From DATAEK01 sp036258055 (GTDB lineage Bacteria; Acidobacteriota; Vicinamibacteria; Vicinamibacterales; 2-12-FULL-66-21), in assembly GCA_036258055.1 (NCBI GenBank), contig DATAEK010000196.1, positions 1 through 62,673 on the forward strand: DNA of 62,673 nt. The letters are read 5' to 3'. The notes below the pieces were generated by a model. That model was not told where the DNA came from. It saw only the letters and a list, made by a program, of their open reading frames with translations, and searched no databases. This document shows, one piece after another, positions 7,787 through 17,152 of the stretch (position 1 is its first letter; every line of letters begins with the position of its first letter). Position numbers and translations under genes: made by a program.

Positions 7787-8355
7787 GACGGATCCTCGGC
7801 GGGTGCGGAGCCCTGGCCGCGTCGGTAGAACGCAAGCGCGCTGTCGCCGGACGTAAGCGAGCGTGCCAGCAGCAGCGTGCCGGATGTCGGCGCTGCGGCG
7901 TCCCTTTTTGCGTGTTCCACGACGAGAAGTGAGTTGCTGGACATCAACGGTTCCGCGGCGGCGAGCGCATCCGCCAGTTCGCCGGCGCCGTACGGCGGAT
8001 CGAGCACGATGATGTCGTACTCGCGGCCGTCACGTCGACGCGTCGCGGTCGCGCTGAACTTGGCGCGGATAATAGCATAGCGATCTGTGACGCCGCAGCG
8101 GCGCAGGTTCTCGGCGATGAGCCGGACTGCCCGCGGATCGTTTTCGACGAACGTCACGTGCGCTGCGCCGCGACTCAGGGCCTCGATGCCGATGGCTCCG
8201 GTGCCCGCATACCCGTCCAGGAACCACGCGCCGTCGATCCGCGGCGCCAGCACGTTGAAGAGCGTCTCGCGCAGTTTGTCGGATGTCGGCCTCAGTCCGT
8301 CCCACGCCGGTGTTTGCAGCGTCCGGCCTTTGAGCGCTCCGGCGATGACGCGCAT
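7783..8355 (-). CDS. rsmD: 16S rRNA (guanine(966)-N2)-methyltransferase
   Basis: SAM-dependent methylation of G966 in 16S rRNA. From ATG 8355 (MRVIAGALKG) it has 190 residues, the normal size; an upstream in-frame ATG at 8436 would add 27 atypical residues that overlap recG. SAM motif DGYAGTGAIG is at 47-56 and the catalytic DPPY at 119-122; RPTSDKLRE near 22 is also family-typical. It is coupled to coaD by a 4-base overlap. Confidence 0.95.
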   Translation of the reverse strand: MRVIAGALKGRTLQTPAWDGLRPTSDKLRETLFNVLAPRIDGAWFLDGYAGTGAIGIEALSRGAAHVTFVENDPRAVRLIAENLRRCGVTDRYAIIRAKFSATATRRRDGREYDIIVLDPPYGAGELADALAAAEPLMSSNSLLVVEHAKRDAAAPTSGTLLLARSLTSGDSALAFYRRGQGSAPAEDPS

Positions 8356-8422
8356 CAAGCATTCACCAACGTGCCGCATCCGTGCACGCCGTGAGCTGAA
8401 GGTGGGGCCTGCACGTTCCACA

Positions 8423-10540
<2,118 letters not shown>

Positions 10541-10595
10541 GCGAAGGGCCGGACGCCGAACGCCGTCGCCAGGCGATCGGCTGCGTCCGGACGGT

Positions 10596-11201
10596 TCACT
10601 GGACGACGGTGGCCTGTCCGCGGCCTACCTGGATCTCCCGGATGCGCGCGGGCAGCTCGAAGGGATCGTCCATGTTGATTCCCGCTGGCCTCTCGGGCGT
10701 CCGCGAGTAGTAGCTCAGAAGCTCCTGAAGCACGCTCTTCGGTATCGTGACGCCGGAGATCTCAGCCGATTCGAGCTGGAATCGGCCGACGCCATCCTTG
10801 GTAATGAGCAGGCCGCTCGCCGACAGCGGCAAGGATCCAGTGAGGTAGCCGAGCGGATCGAGCCAGCTGCGTTGCTTCTGCTTTCGAACCGCGTCGAGAT
10901 CAACAGTCGCACGCCCGCTCACACGCCCGTCCCCCACCGCGGTCAGCGTCGGCTCGACGATGCCGCTCGGGATCTGATTGGTCGCGAGGTAGCGAAGGTA
11001 CGCATTCACTTCCGTGTCGGTGATCGGCGTGGACTGGTGAGCACCCGCGCGCGCGGTATTCCCCGCCGCCATGATGCGCGTCAGCTTGCCTTGGAAGCGA
11101 TCCGCATCTTCCCTGGAGAGGCGCCCCTGGCCTGCCACGAAGGCGACGCCCGACGCCACGAGAGCCGTGAGGATGAGCGTGAAACCGGTCCGCGGGAGCA
11201 T
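10596..11201 (-). CDS. exported protein of unknown function
   Basis: A 201-residue protein beginning with a signal peptide (GFTLILTALVASGVAFVAG). The rest is predicted soluble, rich in beta-strand-like segments: GRVSGRATVDLDAV and GLLITKDGVGRFQLESAEISG resemble lipid-binding or YpmS-like exported proteins. No catalytic motif is seen. The ATG follows TGTAAAAT by 6 bases. It lies between recG and the ECF operon and no function can be assigned. Confidence 0.7.
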   Translation of the reverse strand: MLPRTGFTLILTALVASGVAFVAGQGRLSREDADRFQGKLTRIMAAGNTARAGAHQSTPITDTEVNAYLRYLATNQIPSGIVEPTLTAVGDGRVSGRATVDLDAVRKQKQRSWLDPLGYLTGSLPLSASGLLITKDGVGRFQLESAEISGVTIPKSVLQELLSYYSRTPERPAGINMDDPFELPARIREIQVGRGQATVVQ

Positions 11202-11207
11202 AGCTCG

Positions 11208-11213
11208 ATTTTA
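11208..11213 (-). promoter_or_regulatory. putative -10 element, leaderless type
   Basis: TAAAAT on the minus strand, preceded directly by TG, ends 6 bases before the ATG at 11201. It matches the spacing seen at other first genes here. No clear -35. Confidence 0.45.
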
Positions 11214-11271
11214 CACGGAGGCGAGCCTAGGGGAAGACGGGTTTCGTCGAGGCCCTGAGCTGACTCGAAGG

Positions 11272-11841
11272 CTACCGGCGGACGGGACGAGCGGCTCTTT
11301 CCCGCGCCCGGACGAGCAGATCGAGCTTTCGCCGTTCGATCATCTCCTCGAAGATGCGAAAGCGCGCCTGCTGGCGAATGTCGAGCACTTCGTCGAGGGT
11401 GTCATAGGCTTTTCGCAGGTCCGTCGCCGCGCGATCGTCGTGTTCTCGAAGCGCCTTCAGGCGATCGCGGATCGCGTTTTCGTCAATCGGGCCGGACGCC
11501 TGAGGTCCTGCTAGGTTGTTCAGCTCTCGAAGGAGCTGATTGCGGTCGCGCTGGTTGCGCCGCCTCATCTCCTGGAGCCGCTTCAATCGTGTGACGAACT
11601 GCATGTACTGGGAATCGTTCAGGGTCAGCGCCTGCTGGGCTTGGACGAGCGCGTACGCATCGAGCATGTTGACGAGCTCGTTGGCTGACAGGGCGTCCGC
11701 CGCAGGACGATTCGCGCGGCCGGCCTCCGCGCCCTGGGCCGGCGGTGTCTGTGCCGGGACCGGACGGGTGGCCGCGGACGTGGGCGCATGCTGAAGGAAC
11801 AGAACCGCTGCCACGACGGAAATCAGCAATGGGTATCGCAT
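11272..11841 (-). CDS. exported helical protein in ECF operon (Spy/CpxP-like)
   Basis: From ATG 11841 (MRYPLLISVVAAVLFL) it has 189 residues: signal peptide, an Ala/Pro/Gln-rich linker (about 20-50), then a charged, almost wholly helical region with many Arg, Glu and Leu (LKRLQEMRRRNQRDRNQLL). This resembles periplasmic LTXXQ/Spy-type chaperones or metal sensors, which often sit in stress sigma operons, but the match is by style only. It begins 2 bases after the anti-sigma stop, so is third in the operon. Confidence 0.65.
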   Translation of the reverse strand: MRYPLLISVVAAVLFLQHAPTSAATRPVPAQTPPAQGAEAGRANRPAADALSANELVNMLDAYALVQAQQALTLNDSQYMQFVTRLKRLQEMRRRNQRDRNQLLRELNNLAGPQASGPIDENAIRDRLKALREHDDRAATDLRKAYDTLDEVLDIRQQARFRIFEEMIERRKLDLLVRARERAARPVRR

Positions 11842-11843
11842 GA

Positions 11844-12461
11844 CTATGCTCCGCGGCGCTTGAGCTCGTCTTCGAGCAGGCGCGCGAGCTCCTTGCGTTC
11901 GGCCGGCGTCAGTTGCAGCGCAATCCTCTCGGCGGATCCCGGTCGCGCGCTGATCCCCGCGTCGTGGGTCTGATCCCACGGCACGTCATCAGCGACCGAC
12001 CGCACGAGCGCCCACGCCTCATCGGCATCGATGTCGTCATCGATATCGGTGTCGCTGCCAGTCGCCGTGACGGCTCCAGCCGATGGCGTGACGGGTAAGG
12101 GCGAGACCGGAGCGATCGGGCGAAGGATCGGCGTCGGCATCGCGCGCCAGATCCCGACGACCAGGACCAGTGTTGCGAGCGCCGCGGCCGCCGGCCAGCC
12201 GCGCCCTGGTCGCAGCCAGTCGAACCAACTGCCTCGCTCGATCGGCTGCTCCGCGATCGCCTCCCGGACGTTTTCCGACAGATGCGACCAGAACAAGGGT
12301 GACGGTTCGGGAACCTCGACGGCTGCCGTCTGTGAAAGGAGGGCGCGCATCGCATCCGCCTGGCTTCGGCAGGTGTCGCACTCCGTCACGTGCGCGGCGC
12401 GAGTTACGGGGAGGACGCCGTCCATGAGATCCACGAATTCCGCCTCGGTCAGGTGCGTCAT
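11844..12461 (-). CDS. anti-sigma factor with ZAS zinc finger
   Basis: Predicted membrane-anchored inhibitor of the adjacent ECF sigma factor. In 205 residues it has the zinc-binding anti-sigma motif His24-x3-Cys28-x2-Cys31 (HVTECDTC), a single transmembrane helix (AAALATLVLVVGIW, about 95-115), a Pro-rich stretch and a run of Asp (TDIDDDIDADEAW) in the outer part. The carboxy end (LTPAERKELARLLEDEL) resembles proteins that sense unfolded or metal-bound ligands. Its start overlaps the sigma stop by 4 bases. Confidence 0.85.
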   Translation of the reverse strand: MTHLTEAEFVDLMDGVLPVTRAAHVTECDTCRSQADAMRALLSQTAAVEVPEPSPLFWSHLSENVREAIAEQPIERGSWFDWLRPGRGWPAAAALATLVLVVGIWRAMPTPILRPIAPVSPLPVTPSAGAVTATGSDTDIDDDIDADEAWALVRSVADDVPWDQTHDAGISARPGSAERIALQLTPAERKELARLLEDELKRRGA

Positions 12462-13093
12462 TGCAGCAACTTCTTCAAATTGGCCAGCGCGTGGAAAAAA
12501 TTCGCCTTCACCGCACCAACCGAGCTGCCAAGGATGTTCGCAATCTCCTCGTGCGGCAGCTCATGATAAACGCGCAGGATTAACGTCGCGCGCTGTTTTC
12601 GCGGCAGCCGCGCGATAGCGGCGCGGACGACGGCTGCGCGCTCGGAGCGTAACAGCATCGCGTCCGGTCGCTCGGCCCGGACGTCGAGATGCTCACGTGC
12701 ATCGATCGGCTCGACGAGCGGTGCCTTCACAGCAACCCGATTCAGGCAGACGTTCACGCCGATTCGGTACAGCCAGGTGCCGAGTGACGACTGCCGCTTG
12801 AATCCGCGCAGTCCGCGAAAGGCGCGGACGAAGACGTCCTGCGTCAGATCGCTCGCGTCTTCGTGGTTGCCGAGGAAGCGATAGCAGAGCTGATACACTT
12901 GCCGCCGATGCCGCTCGACGATGACGTCGAAGGCGTCACGACGGCCGCCGAGGCAGGCGTCGACGAGCGTGGATTCGTCGGCGGAGGCCCAATCGGCCGC
13001 GTCGACCCCGGCGTCTGGTTCTTTCGCGCCTGCCAGCCGCACGCGCATGTCGGGCAGATCAGACACGATGCCCGACCAGGCGCGCGTCACCAC
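12458..13093 (-). CDS. ECF RNA polymerase sigma factor
   Basis: RpoE-like sigma-70 family factor, 211 residues. Region 2 includes YRFLGNHEDASDLTQDVF and region 4 LPRKQRATLILRVYHELP followed by the HTH EEIANILGSSVGAVK. The first 45 residues are not conserved; an internal ATG at 13048 is possible. It is first in a coupled operon (sigma, anti-sigma, exported helical protein) and has an ECF-type promoter 46 bases upstream, implying autoregulation. It is divergent from lexA. Confidence 0.93.
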   Translation of the reverse strand: MVTRAWSGIVSDLPDMRVRLAGAKEPDAGVDAADWASADESTLVDACLGGRRDAFDVIVERHRRQVYQLCYRFLGNHEDASDLTQDVFVRAFRGLRGFKRQSSLGTWLYRIGVNVCLNRVAVKAPLVEPIDAREHLDVRAERPDAMLLRSERAAVVRAAIARLPRKQRATLILRVYHELPHEEIANILGSSVGAVKANFFHALANLKKLLQ

Positions 13094-13139
13094 GATGCAT
13101 TACCGGCGGAAAGTCCCATGACTCCTCGGCACTCATCCG

Positions 13140-13169
13140 ATTAGACCGGCGAAAGGAGGCGAAAGTTAC
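13140..13169 (-). promoter_or_regulatory. ECF-type promoter of the sigma operon
   Basis: On the minus strand GTAACTT (13169-13163), 17 bases and TCTAAT (13145-13140). This resembles the RpoE-type GGAACTT / TCTAA pattern. The -10 is 46 bases from the sigma start, almost the same as the 42 bases at the other ECF operon (50094). Its -35 overlaps one arm of the inverted repeat before lexA. Confidence 0.5.
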
Positions 13170-13184
13170 GCGGTTGACTTTCGC
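13159..13184. promoter_or_regulatory. candidate LexA operator
   Basis: Perfect 8-base inverted repeat GCGAAAGT (13159-13166) and ACTTTCGC (13177-13184) with 10 bases between. The right arm overlaps the lexA -35 hexamer, the left arm overlaps the divergent ECF -35. LexA commonly represses itself from such a position. The motif is not the E. coli or Bacillus LexA box, so its assignment is inference. Confidence 0.5.
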
Positions 13185-13202
13185 TTTTCCTTTGCGTATA
13201 GT
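13174..13202 (+). promoter_or_regulatory. consensus-like promoter of lexA
   Basis: TTGACT (13174-13179), 17 bases, TATAGT (13197-13202). The ATG is at 13211, only 8 bases past the -10, so transcription should start within a base or two of the start codon and the mRNA should be leaderless. Confidence 0.8.
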
Positions 13203-13210
13203 CCGCCATC

Positions 13211-13816
13211 ATGCTGCCATTGACCAAGCGTCAACGGGAGATCCTCGACTTCCTCAACGATTTCATCCAGCAGCACGGCTACGCCCCAAGCCTGGAAGAA
13301 ATCGGGCGCCGCTTCGGTCTCTCCTCGCTCGCCACGGTGCACAAGCACCTGACGAACCTCGAGGAGAAGGGCTTCATCAAACGCTCTTGGAATCGCAGTC
13401 GATCGGTCGAGCTGATACCGACCCGCGTGGGCGGCCGTGCAGTGGAGCTGCCCCTGCTCGGCTACGTCGCGGCCGGCTCCCCCATCGAAGCCGTCGTCGG
13501 CACCGAGACAATCGCCGTCCCGGAGAATCTAGTCGGCAAGCACGATACCTACGTGCTCCGGGTCAAGGGCGACTCGATGATCGACGAGCAGATCCGCGAC
13601 GGCGATTACGTCATTGTCGAGGATCGGCGGACGGCCGACAACGGGGAGATGGTCATTGCGCTCCTGCACGGCAGCGACGTGACGCTCAAGAAGTTCTATC
13701 GAGAGCAGGGACGTATTCGACTGCAGCCCGCGAATCCCGCCATGCAGCCGATTCTCGTTCCTCTGGATCAAGTCCAGCTTCAGGGGGTCGTCGTCGGCGT
13801 CATGCGGCGCTATTGA
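13211..13816 (+). CDS. lexA: LexA repressor
   Basis: SOS-response repressor that self-cleaves when RecA filaments form. 201 residues, normal length. The amino-terminal winged HTH is LTKRQREILDFLNDFI through LATVHKHLTNLEEKGFIKR (4-58); the cleavage bond is Ala88-Gly89 in YVAAGSP; the catalytic dyad is Ser122 (GDSMID) and Lys160 (VTLKK). A clear sigma-70 promoter overlaps an inverted repeat, consistent with autorepression. The next gene follows after 42 bases. Confidence 0.96.
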   Translation: MLPLTKRQREILDFLNDFIQQHGYAPSLEEIGRRFGLSSLATVHKHLTNLEEKGFIKRSWNRSRSVELIPTRVGGRAVELPLLGYVAAGSPIEAVVGTETIAVPENLVGKHDTYVLRVKGDSMIDEQIRDGDYVIVEDRRTADNGEMVIALLHGSDVTLKKFYREQGRIRLQPANPAMQPILVPLDQVQLQGVVVGVMRRY

Positions 13817-13846
13817 TCGGCGCTACGAACCTCGCGCAACTTCCTG

Positions 13847-13852
13847 CATAAT
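13847..13852 (+). promoter_or_regulatory. possible -10 element before the DUF3467 gene
   Basis: CATAAT ends 6 bases before the ATG at 13859, with TG just upstream. It fits the leaderless spacing seen elsewhere but lacks a -35 and the first base departs from consensus. Confidence 0.3.
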
Positions 13853-13858
13853 CCCGGC

Positions 13859-14170
13859 ATGAACGAGCGCAAGCAAATCAACTTCTCCATCGTCCCGGAC
13901 GACCGGGGCGATGCCGCCCGAATCTACGCGAATTTCTGCGCCATCTCGCACACGCCATTCGACTTCACGCTGTCGTTCTGCGAGGTCTTGCCACTCTCAG
14001 AGACCGACATCCACGCAGCCGAAGCCGAACATGTGGTCAAGGCGCCCGTCCGTGCCAAAATTGCCGTGCCGTTGCAGCTGGTGCCCAACCTGATCGCCGC
14101 CCTGCAGGAGCACATGCGCGTTTTCAGCGAGTCCACCGGCGCGAGCTGGGACAAAGGACCGGTTCACTAA
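13859..14170 (+). CDS. DUF3467 domain protein
   Basis: A 103-residue protein with the DUF3467 pattern: IYANFCAISHTPFDFTLSFC near residue 22 and a carboxy part VPLQLVPNLIAALQEHM. Family members are small cytosolic proteins of unknown function found across several phyla. No membrane segment or catalytic motif. It lies between lexA and an ECF sigma gene. Confidence 0.85.
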   Translation: MNERKQINFSIVPDDRGDAARIYANFCAISHTPFDFTLSFCEVLPLSETDIHAAEAEHVVKAPVRAKIAVPLQLVPNLIAALQEHMRVFSESTGASWDKGPVH

Positions 14171-14206
14171 ACCAACTCCGCCAGCACCTTACGCGTTTAG
14201 GCAGGT

Positions 14207-14752
14207 ATGACCGGACAGGCCATCGCGATGGCCGTGGCGGCGGAACGGGCCCAGGATGACCCGGCGGCGCGAGTCGGCGCGCTCTTCGAGACCCACCATC
14301 AGCGGCTGTATCGACTGGCTCGCCGGCTGTCGGGGAGTTCTGAGGACGCGCGGGATCTCGTGCAGGAGACGTTCCTCCGGGCTGCGCGATCGCCGCATTC
14401 CGTGCCCGAAGGCACGCCGCATGAAGAAGCGTGGCTCGTCCGGGTGCTGGTGAACATCTGCCGCGATCGGTGGCGGCAGATCGCCGTGCGGCGTTACCAC
14501 AACCCATCGCTCGGCGCATCAACCTCGACGGCACACCCAGAATCCGCGCTTATAGCACGGCGTCTGATTCAGCAGGCTCTCGAGCAGCTGCCGCCTCGCC
14601 GCCGCGCAGTGCTCGTGCTCTACGAGCTCGAGGGCAAACCCATTCCGGCCATCGCCAGACTGCTCGGCGTCAGCGCGGTCACCGTGCGCTGGCACCTCTC
14701 GATCGGTCGGCGCGAGATGGTCAAGGTCCTGGAAGGTACGGTAACAACATGA
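14207..14752 (+). CDS. ECF RNA polymerase sigma factor
   Basis: 181-residue sigma-70 family factor with region 2 (FETHHQRLYRLARRLSG, EDARDLVQETFLRAAR) and region 4 (LPPRRRAVLVLYELEGKP, HTH AIARLLGVSAVTVRWHL). The stop overlaps the next ATG as ATGA. The promoter is unclear: no GGAAC-type box is visible, unlike the other two sigma operons. The neighbours suggest it controls an envelope function. Confidence 0.92.
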   Translation: MTGQAIAMAVAAERAQDDPAARVGALFETHHQRLYRLARRLSGSSEDARDLVQETFLRAARSPHSVPEGTPHEEAWLVRVLVNICRDRWRQIAVRRYHNPSLGASTSTAHPESALIARRLIQQALEQLPPRRRAVLVLYELEGKPIPAIARLLGVSAVTVRWHLSIGRREMVKVLEGTVTT

Positions 14753-15111
14753 CGAGGATTGGCGACGCGTTGCGCGCAGCAGATCCGCTTCGCGACGATC
14801 CCTCGCTCCAGCCGGATGACGTGCGGGCGATCAGGCGGCTCGTCATCGAGACCGCGCGACGCGAGGGGCACGGGAGCTTCTTCTGGTTTCAGCCGGTGGC
14901 GGTCGCGGCGGTCGTCGTGATGATGATCGGCGTGGGCATCACCGCAGGACGCCGCCTGCCCGCTGTGGCATCTGCTCCCGGATCACAAGCCCGCGCCCGG
15001 AGCCTCGATCGCGAGGTTGAACCGCGGCAACTGCAGTTTGCAACGCCCGGCGGGACGCGCATCATCTGGATATTCGATCCCCAGTTCAGCCTGAAGGAGA
15101 CCATGCCATGA
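14749..15111 (+). CDS. small membrane protein, putative anti-sigma factor
   Basis: 120 residues from an ATG that overlaps the sigma stop by 4 bases. The cytoplasmic part (1-46) carries DDVRAIRRLVIETARR; one transmembrane helix spans about 48-66 (PVAVAAVVVMMIGVGITAG); the outer part ends in GGTRIIWIFDPQF. No zinc motif is present. Position and topology match anti-sigma proteins of ECF operons, and the GGTRIIW ending recurs in such operons as I know them. Its stop overlaps the next start by 4 bases. Confidence 0.75.
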   Translation: MTRIGDALRAADPLRDDPSLQPDDVRAIRRLVIETARREGHGSFFWFQPVAVAAVVVMMIGVGITAGRRLPAVASAPGSQARARSLDREVEPRQLQFATPGGTRIIWIFDPQFSLKETMP

Positions 15112-16010
15112 CGTGCCGACAGGCGCTGACGCTCACGCTCGTCGTGGCGGGAGCCGTCGCGCTCGCGCCATGGCAAAGCGTCAGCGCGCGTGAGCAACAG
15201 ACAACGCCGAGCGGCCAGCGAGGCGCGCAGACCACGACGACCGAGCAGCGAGGCGCGCAAACGACAGGCGGACGGGGCGCCGCGACGACAGCGACATCGC
15301 CGCGAATGGTTCGGGGGAATCCCCAGGGCTTCAGCGTGATCCTCGTCGTCGGCGATCTTCAGGGAGCGCCGGGTGACGGCGACGTGCCTCCCGCCGCGCG
15401 TCAGGCGCTCAACGACATGAAGGACTTCCTGCCTTACAAGTCCTACAAGCTGCTCGATGCCGCATGGATCATGAGCAGCTTCACGCATTCGACGACCCGC
15501 CTGCGCGGACCAGAAGAGCGCGAGTTCGAGATCGATATCGTGGCGTCGCCCGTTGCTGCGACAAAAGACAGTCCGGATGCGCCCAATCGCATCATGGTGC
15601 AGTTCTCGCTGCGTGACGCCATGCCTGACCTGGAGGATGCGACGCCGGAGCGTGCTGGCGCACGGGCCAACCAGGAGGCCGACCTTCGGGCACAACTCGC
15701 GGAAGCCGAGACCGCGTTGAAAGCCGAACGTACGCGGATGAACGCGGGTGTCGGCACGCGCGCGGAAGTGGAGCGCCTCGAGCAGCGCGTCAATGTTCTC
15801 AGAGACCGCCTGAACAAGGCCGCACGTCTGGGCTCGCGGACGCTTGCGCAGGCGAAGCTTGGAGAACGGCCGATGATGAACACGAGCTTCACCATGGACG
15901 TTGGCGAGACGGTTGTCGTCGGCACGTCGCGCCTGCGCAGCAACAGCAAAGCGCTGATCGCGCTCTTGACGGCCGTTCCGCAACGAGGCTCGCGCAGCAA
16001 CCGCGACTAG
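15108..16010 (+). CDS. exported coiled-coil protein of unknown function
   Basis: 300 residues with a signal peptide (about 1-27), a repetitive Gln/Thr/Gly segment (QRGAQTTTTEQRGAQTTGG), a globular part starting NPQGFSVILVVGDLQ, a coiled-coil (EADLRAQLAEAETALKAE, about 185-245) and a beta-rich end FTMDVGETVVVGTSRL. The last segment resembles the end of secretin-like or adhesin beta domains, but no family is certain. It is third gene of the sigma operon, coupled by ATGA, so likely the envelope target or sensor. Confidence 0.7.
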   Translation: MTCRQALTLTLVVAGAVALAPWQSVSAREQQTTPSGQRGAQTTTTEQRGAQTTGGRGAATTATSPRMVRGNPQGFSVILVVGDLQGAPGDGDVPPAARQALNDMKDFLPYKSYKLLDAAWIMSSFTHSTTRLRGPEEREFEIDIVASPVAATKDSPDAPNRIMVQFSLRDAMPDLEDATPERAGARANQEADLRAQLAEAETALKAERTRMNAGVGTRAEVERLEQRVNVLRDRLNKAARLGSRTLAQAKLGERPMMNTSFTMDVGETVVVGTSRLRSNSKALIALLTAVPQRGSRSNRD

Positions 16011-16083
16011 ACCTGTCACCACCGCACGGACGGGCGACACAGACGCCCGGCCTCGTGACTCCATCCGTCTTCGCGCGCGGCGA

Positions 16084-16089
16084 TACAAT
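16084..16089 (+). promoter_or_regulatory. putative -10 element of nth
   Basis: TACAAT ends 7 bases before the ATG at 16097. The gap also contains GGAGG, so the gene could use a leaderless start or, if transcribed from further upstream, a normal ribosome site. Confidence 0.35.
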
Positions 16090-16096
16090 CGGAGGC

Positions 16097-17152
16097 ATGC
16101 CGAAACGGGCTGTGCCCAGATCCGTTCCCACACCAGCCAGAAGCGCGGCCGAGACGCGACAGATTCTCCAGACGCTTTACGGCCAACACCCGGGCGCCGA
16201 CACGGAACTGCACTTCTCGAACGCCTACGAGCTCCTCGTCGCCACGATCCTCTCGGCTCAATGCACCGATGAGCGCGTCAATCAGGTCACACCCGCTCTG
16301 TTTCGCCGGTATCCTGACGCGCGCGCCCTCGCGAAGGCGACGACGACGGAACTCGAGCCGCAAATTCAGTCCACGGGATTCTTCCGCGCCAAGTCACGGT
16401 CCCTCGTCGGGATGGCGGCGGCCGTCGTCGAACAGCACGATGGCGAGATTCCGCGGACCATGGAGGACCTGGTCGCACTGCCCGGCGTCGGTCGCAAGAC
16501 TGCGAACGTCGTGCTGGGGCACGCGCTCGGCGTCCCTGGCCTCCCCGTCGATCGTCACGTCCTGCGGGTCGCGAATCGCATCGGCATCGCGCGTTCCGAC
16601 GATCCGGTCATCGTCGAGCAGCAACTCTGCGCCGTGGTTCCGCCCGCCGACTGGACGCGAACGTCGGACACCTTGATTCTTCACGGCCGCCGCATCTGCA
16701 AGCCGCGACCTCTGTGCGATCGATGCGCCGTTCGACAGGAATGCGAGTACTACCGCACCGTCGTGGGATTGGGCCTGGGGAGCAAGAAGGCGGTCGGGCC
16801 GAAGCCCGCCGGGGTCCGGCTGAAACCGGACACTACAACTGCGCGCCGAGCCGCGAAGCGGCGAGTTGCACGTCCTATCGGTGAGATTCGGTCCGATCGT
16901 TCTCAGAGCAGGCAGCCGTCCAAGATGCGAAAGGCGTCGAGCCTGCGAGACGCGCAAGAGGCCCCACCACAACGCCCTGAAAGCGGGCTGCCCTCCGAAG
17001 TACGCCGAGCGGCGAAGCCGCGAGGCACAGGTCGCGTGGCAGAGGCCCCACCAGACCGTTCTGAAAGCAGGCCATCCTCCAAAGTACGCCGAGGCCCGAA
17101 GGGCCGAGGCACAGGTCGTGGGGGTGGGGCCCCACGACAAACCAAGAAATGA
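16097..17152 (+). CDS. nth: endonuclease III with repeat-derived basic tail
   Basis: DNA glycosylase/AP lyase for oxidised pyrimidines. Residues 1-225 are a full Nth: helix-hairpin-helix LPGVGRKTA with catalytic Lys134, Asp152 in VDRHVLRVANR, and the [4Fe-4S] ligands Cys201, Cys207, Cys210, Cys216 (spacing 5-2-5, one shorter than E. coli in the first gap). The ATG at 16097 has GGAGG upstream. After residue 230 an extra 120 residues, rich in Arg, Lys, Ser and Pro, are encoded by a dispersed palindrome and a tandem 84-base repeat; they have no counterpart in standard Nth. The stop overlaps the next start as ATGA. Confidence 0.93.
   Translation: MPKRAVPRSVPTPARSAAETRQILQTLYGQHPGADTELHFSNAYELLVATILSAQCTDERVNQVTPALFRRYPDARALAKATTTELEPQIQSTGFFRAKSRSLVGMAAAVVEQHDGEIPRTMEDLVALPGVGRKTANVVLGHALGVPGLPVDRHVLRVANRIGIARSDDPVIVEQQLCAVVPPADWTRTSDTLILHGRRICKPRPLCDRCAVRQECEYYRTVVGLGLGSKKAVGPKPAGVRLKPDTTTARRAAKRRVARPIGEIRSDRSQSRQPSKMRKASSLRDAQEAPPQRPESGLPSEVRRAAKPRGTGRVAEAPPDRSESRPSSKVRRGPKGRGTGRGGGAPRQTKK
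16814..16837. repeat. dispersed palindrome inside the nth frame
   Basis: GTCCGGCTGAAACCGGAC followed by ACTACA, one base different from the copies at 5961-6074. The flank ACTACA is the complement of TGTAGT that precedes the inverted copy at 6057. Here it is translated, giving VRLKPDTT (Nth residues 240-247). Confidence 0.8.
16848..17137. repeat. 84-base tandem repeat with covarying GAA-loop hairpins
   Basis: The marker GAGGCCCCACCA recurs at 16958 and 17042 and, modified, at 17126: an exact 84-base (28-codon) period. Copies two (16970-17053) and three (17054-17137) are clearly homologous; copy one (16893-16969) is diverged. Each well-formed unit holds a 5-base stem with GAA loop: GCGGC/GCCGC at 17009-17021 and GGCCC/GGGCC at 17093-17105; a related one, GCCGC/GCGGC, is at 16848-16860. 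Stem bases differ but pairing is kept. The whole array is inside nth. Confidence 0.85.

Noticed and set aside
16023..16050. GGGCG-ACACAGA-CGCCC hairpin as terminator after the ECF operon
   Set aside because: Short stem and no T-tract on either strand.
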